DNA of 5,280 nt from Alphaproteobacteria bacterium (GTDB lineage: Bacteria; Pseudomonadota; Alphaproteobacteria; Elsterales; Elsteraceae), in NCBI GenBank assembly GCA_013297545.1, contig JAAFHH010000264.1, positions 1 to 5,280 on the forward strand. Direction: 5' to 3'. Both the position numbers and the translations under genes were made by a program. The notes beneath the pieces are model-generated. The model did no database searches. It was not told the origin of the DNA and was given only the letters and a program-made list of their open reading frames with translations. How positions within the stretch are numbered: the stretch's first letter is position 1; each line of letters starts with the position of its first letter. Positions 1 through 5,280 of this stretch are shown here, piece by piece.

Positions 1-1
1 T

Positions 2-736
2 TGGTTCGCCCGCGCCGTGCCGGTGCCAGCGCTGCTGCCAACCTCGCTCACACTCCACCGCGGAGAGACCGTGGCGGTGGTTGGCGAAAGCGGGTCGGGC
101 AAGACGACCCTGGCGCAGTGCGTGCTGCGTCTGGTCGAACCCGATGCCGGGCGGATTGATCTTGGCGCAGTGGCGTTTCGTGACCTCACGGGCCGGGCGC
201 TGCGCCAGCAGCGCCGCCACATTCAGATCGTGTTCCAAGATCCGGCGACCGCGCTTGATCCGCGCCAATCCGTGGGTGCCGCGATCGCCGAAGGGCCGAT
301 CATCCACGGCCTCGACCCGGCAGCCTCGCTTGCCCGGGCGGCTGAATTGTTGGACCTCGTCGGCCTCGACCCCAGTGCCGTCACGCGCTACCCGCACCAG
401 TTCTCCGGCGGGCAGCGTCAGCGTATCTGCATTGCCCGCGCGTTGGCGCTTGAGCCCGATGTGCTGGTGGCGGACGAACCCGTCAGCAGCCTCGATGTCT
501 CGGTCCAGGCCCAAGTGCTGGACCTCTTGGCGACGATGCAGGCGCGCTTGCAGTTCGCCATGCTGTTCATCACCCATGATCTGCGCGTTGCTGCGCAAAT
601 TGCCGATCGTCTGGTGGTAATGCGGTCCGGTGCCGTGGTCGAAACTGGGGCGACCGCTGATGTGTTTGCTGCACCGCAAGCCGCCTACACCCGCGAGCTT
701 TTGGCAGCGGTACCAGGACACGGGCGCTGGCAATAG
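2..736 (+). CDS. ABC transporter ATP-binding protein, peptide/nickel (Opp/Dpp/Yej) type, 5'-truncated by window edge
   Basis: This is the nucleotide-binding domain that hydrolyses ATP on the cytoplasmic face of an importer for peptides or similar solutes. The frame is open to the left edge, so the true start lies outside; the Met codon at 17 is probably internal, only 11 residues before the first strand. Counting from the codon at base 2, visible motifs are Walker A GESGSGKTT (28-36), Q-loop Gln79 in VFQDP, signature FSGGQRQR (134-141), Walker B VLVADEP (154-160), D-loop SSLD (162-165) and H-loop His192 in ITHDL. All catalytic residues are present. The protein stops soon after YTRELLAAVP and lacks the longer C-terminal oligopeptide-transporter extension of DppF/OppF. 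That resembles the C-terminal half of the fused two-domain ATPase YejF, so this may be the second half of such a protein and the last gene of a yejABEF-like operon. The family call is firm; substrate and fusion state are inference. Confidence 0.93.
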   Translation, partial: WFARAVPVPALLPTSLTLHRGETVAVVGESGSGKTTLAQCVLRLVEPDAGRIDLGAVAFRDLTGRALRQQRRHIQIVFQDPATALDPRQSVGAAIAEGPIIHGLDPAASLARAAELLDLVGLDPSAVTRYPHQFSGGQRQRICIARALALEPDVLVADEPVSSLDVSVQAQVLDLLATMQARLQFAMLFITHDLRVAAQIADRLVVMRSGAVVETGATADVFAAPQAAYTRELLAAVPGHGRWQ

Positions 737-781
737 CCATTAGGCCTTGCTGCCACCGCGGTTCCGCTTTATGTCGCGTTC

Positions 782-1423
782 ATGGCCGATGAGACATCTC
801 CTGCAGACGCCCCACCCCATGCGGGTCCGCCCAAGGTCTCCGAGCAGATCTTGGCGATCTTCGAACACACACCGGGCGAGCGGGTCAGCCTGCGCGACAT
901 GGTCGATGGCCTCGGTGATCGCGGCTTTGGGATCTTGTTTGTCTTCCTCGCCCTGCCGAACGTGATCCCAATCCCTGGGATTTCGACCCTGGTCGGCATT
1001 CCAATGGCGATCTTTGCTGGGCAAATGATGATCGGCTTGAAGCGGCCGTGGCTGCCGCAGCGCCTGCTCGCTGTGTCATTTTCGAAAGCCGAAGTGTTGC
1101 CGGCGCTGACCATCGCGATTGGCCGATTGGCTAAGGTGGAACGCTTTATCAAGCCCCGGCTCAGCTCGCTCACCCAGCCGTTCGCCGAACGGATGATTGC
1201 AGCGGCGATCGTCTACATCGCCTTGGTGCTGTGCCTGCCGATCGCGGGTGCGAACTTGATTCCGGCGATCGGGGTTGTGTGCTTCGCGCTCGGCATCATC
1301 GAAAAAGACGGTGTGATGGTGATCGTCGGCGGCATCCTGTCGGTGGTGACCACGCTCTATCTGCTGCTGGTGCTGTATCTCGGCTTCCAGGCTGTTGCGT
1401 ACCTGCTGCGCTCGGTGTTCTAA
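782..1423 (+). CDS. exoD: ExoD-family exopolysaccharide synthesis-associated membrane protein
   Basis: This is a 213-residue integral membrane protein of the ExoD family, about the family's usual length. ExoD was named from rhizobial mutants with altered exopolysaccharide production and alkali sensitivity; its biochemical activity is not established. After a soluble N-terminal part (about 1-47, with a Pro/Ala-rich start), the family-typical proline-rich hydrophobic stretch LPNVIPIPGISTLVGIP (58-74) sits inside a long membrane region (about 48-87). A charged, amphipathic middle (about 88-135) follows, then hydrophobic segments at about 137-172 and 177-205, including LCLPIAGANLIPAIGVVCFALG. The near-repeat of a P-x-P-G-type element in both halves (PIPG at 63-66, LPIAGAN at 152-158) fits the family pattern. 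ATG 782 is the first start codon in frame after the ATPase stop at 734-736. There is no clear Shine-Dalgarno sequence before it. It lies 45 bases after the ATPase gene and 31 before the TerC gene. Confidence 0.88.
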   Translation: MADETSPADAPPHAGPPKVSEQILAIFEHTPGERVSLRDMVDGLGDRGFGILFVFLALPNVIPIPGISTLVGIPMAIFAGQMMIGLKRPWLPQRLLAVSFSKAEVLPALTIAIGRLAKVERFIKPRLSSLTQPFAERMIAAAIVYIALVLCLPIAGANLIPAIGVVCFALGIIEKDGVMVIVGGILSVVTTLYLLLVLYLGFQAVAYLLRSVF

Positions 1424-1426
1424 CTT

Positions 1427-1443
1427 CCCCACCACGATTGGGG
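1427..1443 (+). other. short GC hairpin between exoD-like and TerC genes
   Basis: CCCCA at 1427-1431 pairs with TGGGG at 1439-1443 around a 7-base loop, between the ExoD stop codon and the TerC start at 1455. No run of T follows, so it is not a convincing intrinsic terminator. It could slightly affect translation or processing, or be chance. The stem is seen directly; any role is inference. Confidence 0.25.
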
Positions 1444-1454
1444 TTAACGGGTCT

Positions 1455-2093
1455 ATGGGCGAACTCTTTACGGCCTCCGGGCTGGTGGCGCTGGGTCAGG
1501 TCTTGATGATCGATCTGGTGTTGGCGGGTGACAATGCCGTCGTCGTCGGCATGGCCGCAGCGGGTCTACCAGCCGAACTGCGCAAGAAAGCCATTCTGAT
1601 CGGCATCGGCGCTGCGGCGGTGATGCGGATCATCTTTGCGCTGATGACCACGCAGCTGCTCGCCATCGTCGGCCTTACCTTCGCGGGCGGTGTGCTGCTG
1701 CTCTGGGTGGCGTGGAAGATGTGGCGCGAACTGCGCGAGCAGAACGCGGAGGCCGAAGCGGTCGACGAATTGGACGGTGTGCACGCGGGTGGCACTGCCC
1801 CGCAGACCAAGACGCTCGGCCAAGCCATGTGGCAGATCATCGTGGCGGACGTGTCGATGTCGCTCGACAACGTGTTGGCGGTGGCAGGTGCGGCCAAAGA
1901 TCATCCGGTGATCATGATCATCGGGTTGGCGGTGTCGGTGGTTCTGATGGGGGTGGCGGCGACGTTCATTGCCAAGCTGCTGCACAAGCACCGCTGGATC
2001 GCTTATGTCGGCCTGGCGCTGATCCTCTACGTCGCGCTGACGATGATGTGGGACGGCGGCAAGGAAATCATGGCCTACGCGGCGTTGCAGTAG
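1455..2093 (+). CDS. TerC family (YjbE-type) integral membrane protein
   Basis: This 212-residue membrane protein belongs to the TerC family, YjbE-like subgroup. Some TerC relatives are linked to tellurite resistance and to manganese export or metallation of exported proteins; the substrate of this one cannot be read from sequence. The acidic family motif appears twice, once per half: DLVLAGDNAVV (Asp20, Asp26, Asn27) and DVSMSLDNVLA (Asp132, Asp138, Asn139). This reflects the internal two-fold repeat of the family, and these residues probably form the ion site. Hydrophobic segments lie at about 8-36, 46-68, 72-90, 123-145, 152-175 and 181-198, and a charged loop (about 90-120, rich in Glu) separates the halves. 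The open frame could begin at ATG 1395, but that would overlap ExoD by 29 bases and add a poor MRTCCARCS leader. ATG 1455 gives the normal family N-terminus and is chosen. The stop is 1 base before the MarC start, so the two are probably translationally coupled. Confidence 0.9.
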   Translation: MGELFTASGLVALGQVLMIDLVLAGDNAVVVGMAAAGLPAELRKKAILIGIGAAAVMRIIFALMTTQLLAIVGLTFAGGVLLLWVAWKMWRELREQNAEAEAVDELDGVHAGGTAPQTKTLGQAMWQIIVADVSMSLDNVLAVAGAAKDHPVIMIIGLAVSVVLMGVAATFIAKLLHKHRWIAYVGLALILYVALTMMWDGGKEIMAYAALQ

Positions 2094-2094
2094 C

Positions 2095-2745
2095 ATGGGC
2101 GCGGGTGAGCCGATCATCCTGTGGACGGACTACACCCGCTTCCTGGTCGCGTTGTTCGCGATCCTGACGCCGTTCGCAGCGCTGCCGATGTTCGTCACCC
2201 TGACCGAAGGGGCGAGTGACCGGGATCGCAACCGCACAGCGTGGACCGCGTCGTTGACGGTGTTTTTGGTGCTCGCCGCTGCGTCGCTCACCGGCGACAT
2301 TGTGCTGACTTTGCTCGGCACCTCGCTTGCCTCCTTCCGGGTTGGTGGCGGCTTGGTGCTGCTGCTGATGGCGCTCGCCATGCTGTCGGCCCAAGTCTCG
2401 AGCGTGCAGCAGACCGATGCTGAACGGGTTGCCGCGGGCCACAGCCGCTCGGTCGGGGTCGTCCCCTTGGGTGTGCCGTTGCTGGCTGGACCGGGGGCGA
2501 TCTCGACCGTGATGCTGGAAGGTCAGCGCAGTCTGACGGTGTCACACCAGGCGTTGGTTGGGCTCAGCATCGCGGCTGCGTGCGCGCTGCTCTATCTGTC
2601 GCTCCGGGCTGCGACCCCGATTGGGCGGACCTTAGGGCCGATCGGCCTCAACATCGTCAACCGGTTGTTCGGCCTGCTGCTCGCCGCGATTGCCGTGGAG
2701 ATGATGGCGGCTGGCATGCGCGCATTGTTTCCTGGGCTGTCGTGA
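2095..2745 (+). CDS. MarC family (UPF0056) integral membrane protein
   Basis: This 216-residue membrane protein belongs to the MarC family, whose name comes from the E. coli mar locus. Its original link to antibiotic resistance has not held up and the transported substrate, if any, is unknown. The family layout is visible: a first membrane segment FLVALFAILTPFAALPMFVTLT (16-37), a second at about 50-75, a glycine-rich third (RVGGGLVLLLMALAML, 82-97), a polar loop about 98-118, the conserved PLGVPLLAGPGAISTVML (124-141), then segments at about 152-170 and 185-207 with NRLFGLLLAAIAVEMMAAG (189-207). The length is normal. The first-segment motif, usually Asn- or Asp-Pro, is Thr25-Pro26 here. ATG 2095 comes one base after the TerC stop and gives a normal N-terminus. 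The stop TGA (2743-2745) overlaps the GTG start of the TusA-like gene in GTGA, indicating coupled translation. Family assignment is firm, function unknown. Confidence 0.9.
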   Translation: MGAGEPIILWTDYTRFLVALFAILTPFAALPMFVTLTEGASDRDRNRTAWTASLTVFLVLAAASLTGDIVLTLLGTSLASFRVGGGLVLLLMALAMLSAQVSSVQQTDAERVAAGHSRSVGVVPLGVPLLAGPGAISTVMLEGQRSLTVSHQALVGLSIAAACALLYLSLRAATPIGRTLGPIGLNIVNRLFGLLLAAIAVEMMAAGMRALFPGLS

Positions 2746-2984
2746 CCGCGCCGGTTGTGCTCGACGCGACGGGTCTGCGCTGTCCGCTGCCAGTGTTAAA
2801 GGCCCGCAAGGCCTTGCGCGCGGTGCCCCCCGGCGGGGTATTGGTGCTGATCGCCGATGACCCGGCTGCGACCAAAGACGTACCAGCCTTCTGCCAGGAG
2901 ATCGGCTACCCTTTGCTCTCGGTGGACGTGGAGGGAGAGCGCGTGCACTACCGGATCGCAAAGCCGGACCAACCGGCAGGCTAG
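2742..2984 (+). CDS. TusA/SirA-family sulfur-carrier (sulfurtransferase) protein
   Basis: This is an 80-residue cytoplasmic protein of the TusA (SirA/YedF/YeeD) family. Members carry persulfide sulfur on a conserved cysteine and hand it on for tRNA thiolation, molybdenum-cofactor or sulfur metabolism. The hallmark CPxP motif is present early: DATGLRCPLPVLKARKAL, with Cys14-Pro15-Leu16-Pro17 opening the first helix. The second half has the usual beta-alpha-beta pattern (LVLIADDPAATKDVPAFCQEIGY), with a further Cys51 before the Gly-Tyr turn. The open frame runs back to 2580, inside the MarC gene, but GTG 2742 gives the standard family length and starts 12 codons before the active cysteine. It overlaps the MarC stop by four bases. 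Being within an operon of membrane proteins rather than beside tusBCDE or dsr genes leaves its sulfur donor and acceptor open. TusA versus YedF-type function cannot be separated from this sequence. Confidence 0.9.
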   Translation: MTAPVVLDATGLRCPLPVLKARKALRAVPPGGVLVLIADDPAATKDVPAFCQEIGYPLLSVDVEGERVHYRIAKPDQPAG

Positions 2985-2991
2985 GGGGGAG
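2983..2991 (+). promoter_or_regulatory. strong Shine-Dalgarno site deciding the GTG start of the deacetylase gene
   Basis: AGGGGGGAG begins within the TAG stop codon of the TusA-like gene (2982-2984) and lies just before GTG 2994. It is the most purine-rich ribosome binding site in the window and supports this GTG as the start. It also ties translation of the deacetylase to termination of the upstream gene. Confidence 0.7.
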
Positions 2992-2993
2992 CG

Positions 2994-3926
2994 GTGAGCA
3001 CCTTGTTGATCAGCCACGAGGCGTGCCTCGGCCACGACACCGGCCCCGGCCACCCCGAATCCCCGGCGCGTCTGGCGGCAGTTCTCAAGCGCCTGCGCCA
3101 AATCGATTTCGCCGGGTTGGAGGAACGCGAGGCGCGCTGTGCGACCGTCGACGAACTCGCTCGGGTGCACCCACGCCCCTACGTCGAGGGGTTGCTGGCA
3201 GCCTTGCCCCAGCATGGCTTCGGCCAGATCGATGCCGATACCATCGTCTGTGGTGGCTCACGCGAAGCCGCGTTGCGTGCTGCGGGCGCTGTCGTGCAAG
3301 CGGTTGATGCGGTGATGACGGGCGAGGCGCGCACAGCGTTTTGCGCCGTCCGGCCACCGGGGCACCATGCGGAACCAGATCAGGCGATGGGCTTTTGTCT
3401 GTTCAACAACGTGGCGGTCGGAGCCCTGCACGCGCGGCATGCCTATGGCGTCAAGCGCGTGGCAGTCGTCGACTTCGATGTTCACCACGGCAATGGTACG
3501 CAAGCCGCGTTCTGGGATGATCCGACCCTATTCTTCGCCTCGACCCACCAATACCCGCACTACCCGAACACCGGGGCGCGTCATGAGACTGGGCACGGCA
3601 ACATCGTCAACGCGCCGTTGCGTGCCGGATCCGGCAGTGCGGACTTCCGCCACGCGATGACCGAATTCGTGTTGCCGCGCTTGGCAGACCATTCGCCGGA
3701 TCTGATCTTGATCTCAGCTGGGTTCGATGCCCACACGGACGATCCGCTCGCCAGCATCGATCTGGTGGAGGCGGACTACGCCTGGGCCACCACGGAAATC
3801 TTGCGCATCGCCCGCTACGCCTGCGAGGGGCGGGTGGTGTCCACCCTTGAAGGCGGCTACGACTTGCACGCGTTGGCGGAAAGTGCCGCTGCCCATGTTA
3901 AGGCGTTGATGGGGTTATCGCACTGA
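2994..3926 (+). CDS. histone deacetylase-family (class II-like) zinc amidohydrolase
   Basis: This 310-residue cytoplasmic enzyme belongs to the arginase/deacetylase fold. Such bacterial proteins hydrolyse N-acetyl or related amide groups on lysine side chains, polyamines or small molecules. The start has the family opener CLGHDTGPGHPESPARL (11-27). The active site is complete: catalytic His pair in RPPGHHAEP (His124, His125), substrate-pocket GFCLFNN (133-139), VDFDVHHGNGTQ (159-170) with zinc ligands Asp162 and His164, third ligand Asp245 in SAGFDAH, and the transition-state tyrosine Tyr289 in LEGGYD. The residue after DDP (Leu252) matches the Leu of HDAC6-type enzymes rather than the Glu of polyamine-selective HDAC10, so lysine deacylase activity is favoured over polyamine specificity; this is inference. 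There is no signal peptide. GTG 2994 follows the strong ribosome binding site and lies 9 bases after the TusA-like stop. The true substrate is unknown. Confidence 0.93.
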   Translation: MSTLLISHEACLGHDTGPGHPESPARLAAVLKRLRQIDFAGLEEREARCATVDELARVHPRPYVEGLLAALPQHGFGQIDADTIVCGGSREAALRAAGAVVQAVDAVMTGEARTAFCAVRPPGHHAEPDQAMGFCLFNNVAVGALHARHAYGVKRVAVVDFDVHHGNGTQAAFWDDPTLFFASTHQYPHYPNTGARHETGHGNIVNAPLRAGSGSADFRHAMTEFVLPRLADHSPDLILISAGFDAHTDDPLASIDLVEADYAWATTEILRIARYACEGRVVSTLEGGYDLHALAESAAAHVKALMGLSH

Positions 3927-3953
3927 TACCCTTGGGTGCGCTGTACCAGTGAG

Positions 3954-3983
3954 GCCGGGCTGTGCGACGGTCTGCACCCCGGT
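3954..3983 (+). other. GC-rich hairpin in the deacetylase-GGDEF intergenic region
   Basis: Within the 78-base gap, CCGGG (3955-3959) pairs with CCCGG (3978-3982), and GTGC (3962-3965) stacks inside it with GCAC (3974-3977), leaving a 2-base bulge and an 8-base loop. A closing G-U pair at 3954/3983 is possible. No T-run follows, so it is at best an imperfect terminator. It lies 22 bases before the GGDEF start codon and could be a leader structure. No promoter could be called with confidence in this gap. Confidence 0.4.
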
Positions 3984-4004
3984 GGTGTGGGAGAGGGCAA
4001 AGGT

Positions 4005-5280
4005 ATGTCGCTGAAGCTTCGACTGACAATTGCAGCACTGCTGGGCTTGGTGCTGACGGTGCTGCTGATCCTGGTGGTGGTGGCGGGCAATCTGCGTACG
4101 GTGTTTCGCGCGGATGCTGAGGCACGGTTGGCGGAAGTCTATGGTCTCGCGATTGCTCTGGCTGGGCAGAGTGGCGACCGGCTGATCTGGACCGGGTCCG
4201 CGACCACGCCGCCGGTTGATGACGCTCTGTTGGATACGCTGTCCCAGCGCACGGGTGCGACGATCAACCTCTATCGCGGCGCTGATCTGGTCGCGACCAG
4301 CGATCGAACCCCCGGTGGCCTGCCGGCGTTGCTGCGTGACAGCCGGGTGGCGGCCTCCGCGCGCGGGATGGCGGCGGGCACGGATCGCTCCTACAACGAG
4401 CTGGAGACCATCGGCGGCGATGTCTGGTTCAGCCACCATACCCCGGTCTACGCGCCGTCTGGTGCAGTGGTGGGCGTGTTCAGCGCCTTCGGTCCGCGTG
4501 CGAACTTCGATGCCTGGGTGACTGCGATTAGCGAGCAGGTGGTGTTGACCTCGATCCCGATCGTTGGCGCCCTCGGCTTGATCGCGTGGCTCGGGCTCGG
4601 GCGGGTGTTTCGTGGTTTCGATCGGGTGCGTGACGCGCTGAGCGATCTGTCCGCTGGCAAGCTTGGCATCAGCGTGCCTTACGCCGATGCGCGCGACGAA
4701 GTGGGTGCGATCGCCCGTGTCGCGGTGCAGTACCAGGCAAGCTCGCTGAAACTGACCGAGTTGGAAGAGGCCGAACGCAAGCGCGCCGAAGAAGCCCAGT
4801 ACTTGTCGCTGCACGATCATCTGACCGGCCTGCCGAACCGCCGCCAAGCCCTGCAGATGCTAGACGATCGTTTGGCGGTGCCAAGCGCGGTGGGTGCCAT
4901 CAGCTTGCTCGACCTCGATCAATTCAAGGAAGTCAATGACACGCTGGGTCACCATATCGGCGACAAGCTGCTGGTGAAGGTCGCTCGTCGGCTGCGCACG
5001 GCGTTGATCGATGGGTCGGCGGTCGCCCGGCTGGGTGGCGATGAATTCGCGTGGTTCCACCCGCCGGGCGTCGATGGGGCGACGGTGGAGATCTGCACGG
5101 ACCGCGTGATCGTGGCGATGAGCCGGCCGTTTCCCGTCGGCCCGCACGAAATCCGCATTGGGGTTTCGGTTGGCACGGCGGTCTTCCCGGGTGATGGCAC
5201 TGATGGCGGCACCTTGCTGCGCAACGCCGATATCGCGATGTACCGCGCCAAGGCGGAAGGGCGCAGCACATCGCGATATC
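4005..5280 (+). CDS. membrane-anchored HAMP-GGDEF protein (diguanylate cyclase, probably GGDEF-EAL), 3'-truncated by window edge
   Basis: The frame is open from ATG 4005 to the right edge (425 codons, no stop). The protein would make cyclic di-GMP from two GTP at the inner membrane. The order is: transmembrane helix at about 8-28; extracytoplasmic sensor region about 29-177, possibly a single Cache-like fold (it ends in PVYAPSGAVVGVF, 147-159), call tentative; second helix about 178-199; HAMP linker about 200-250 with DEVGAIARVAVQY; coiled segment about 248-265 (LTELEEAERKRAEEAQ); GGDEF domain from LSLHDHLTGLPNRR (267-280). DLDQFKEVNDTLGHHIGD (303-320) and the active-site loop RLGGDEF (342-348) are intact. 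The RxxD product-inhibition site expected at 335-338 is absent (Ile-Asp-Gly-Ser). The ending NADIAMYRAKAEGR is typical of GGDEF domains followed by an EAL phosphodiesterase domain, which may lie beyond the window. AGAGGG at 3992-3997 supports ATG 4005; GTG 3936 and GTG 3987 are weaker alternatives. Confidence 0.92.
   Translation, partial: MSLKLRLTIAALLGLVLTVLLILVVVAGNLRTVFRADAEARLAEVYGLAIALAGQSGDRLIWTGSATTPPVDDALLDTLSQRTGATINLYRGADLVATSDRTPGGLPALLRDSRVAASARGMAAGTDRSYNELETIGGDVWFSHHTPVYAPSGAVVGVFSAFGPRANFDAWVTAISEQVVLTSIPIVGALGLIAWLGLGRVFRGFDRVRDALSDLSAGKLGISVPYADARDEVGAIARVAVQYQASSLKLTELEEAERKRAEEAQYLSLHDHLTGLPNRRQALQMLDDRLAVPSAVGAISLLDLDQFKEVNDTLGHHIGDKLLVKVARRLRTALIDGSAVARLGGDEFAWFHPPGVDGATVEICTDRVIVAMSRPFPVGPHEIRIGVSVGTAVFPGDGTDGGTLLRNADIAMYRAKAEGRSTSRY
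5229..5280. repeat. 13-bp perfect inverted repeat with 26-base spacer, within GGDEF coding region
   Basis: GATATCGCGATGT at 5229-5241 is the exact reverse complement of ACATCGCGATATC at 5268-5280. In the same register GCGCC (5245-5249) pairs with GGCGC (5260-5264), so 19 of the 26 symmetric positions can pair around a centre at 5254/5255. Each arm contains the self-complementary octamer ATCGCGAT. The right arm ends exactly at the window edge, so the symmetry may continue outside. It lies within coding sequence for the conserved NADIAMYRAKAEGR end of the GGDEF domain. Confidence 0.75.

Noticed and set aside
1395..1454. Longer TerC start at ATG 1395
   Set aside because: It would overlap the ExoD gene by 29 bases and add a Cys/Arg-rich leader unlike the family; ATG 1455 gives the normal N-terminus.
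1424..1454. Manganese riboswitch (yybP-ykoY type) before the TerC gene
   Set aside because: The gap is only 31 bases, too short for that riboswitch, and holds only a small hairpin.
1566..2117. 183-codon minus-strand open frame opposite the TerC gene
   Set aside because: Composition is dominated by His, Arg, Asp and Gln with no motif, and it mirrors the TerC gene; it is a shadow frame.
2580..2741. Upstream extension of the TusA-like frame inside the MarC gene
   Set aside because: The added residues are an off-frame reading of MarC; GTG 2742 yields the standard 80-residue protein with the CPxP motif in the expected place.
3924..4004. The deacetylase and GGDEF genes share a frame with no stop after TGA 3924-3926, suggesting a read-through fusion
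   Set aside because: A 26-codon stop-free stretch is common in GC-rich DNA, the GGDEF gene has its own ribosome binding site and a normal membrane-anchor N-terminus, and no read-through signal is seen.
3915..4847. 310-codon open frame on the minus strand opposite the GGDEF gene
   Set aside because: It lies antisense to a well-supported GGDEF coding region, its translation is rich in Arg, Gln and His with no recognisable domain, and it is a typical shadow of GC-rich coding DNA.

Overview
The window looks like an ordinary chromosomal segment of a GC-rich alphaproteobacterium, probably of the Rhodospirillales type. This rests on protein style (a YejF/DppF-like ABC ATPase, an ExoD protein, a YjbE-type TerC protein, an 80-residue TusA-family protein and a class II-like histone deacetylase-family amidohydrolase) and on GC-rich third codon positions. 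No marker gene here fixes the genus. I see no phage, insertion sequence, CRISPR array, tRNA or rRNA.

All seven genes lie on the + strand and fill almost the whole window. From left to right they are: the 3' part of a peptide/nickel-type ABC transporter ATPase (2-736, cut by the left edge); an ExoD-family membrane protein (782-1423); a TerC/YjbE-family membrane protein (1455-2093); a MarC-family membrane protein (2095-2745); a TusA/SirA-like small sulfur-carrier protein (2742-2984); a zinc-dependent histone deacetylase-family amidohydrolase (2994-3926); and a membrane-anchored GGDEF protein (4005 to the right edge, no stop reached). The spacings are 45, 31, 1, -4, 9 and 78 bases. The block from TerC to the deacetylase is therefore very probably one transcription unit, with ExoD and perhaps the ATPase included. 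The GGDEF gene is set apart by the longest gap, which holds a GC-rich hairpin and a fair ribosome binding site.

Functionally the cluster is mixed: peptide or small-molecule import, three poorly characterised integral membrane families, a sulfur-transfer protein, a deacetylase and a cyclic-di-GMP signalling protein. I can make no firm pathway from this. The three tandem membrane proteins suggest an envelope or ion-homeostasis theme, and ExoD plus cyclic-di-GMP could both touch exopolysaccharide, but this is inference. The most unusual signal in the raw DNA is a perfect 13-bp inverted repeat (arms 5229-5241 and 5268-5280) inside the GGDEF coding region, ending exactly at the window edge. I found no convincing evidence of a previously undescribed system.
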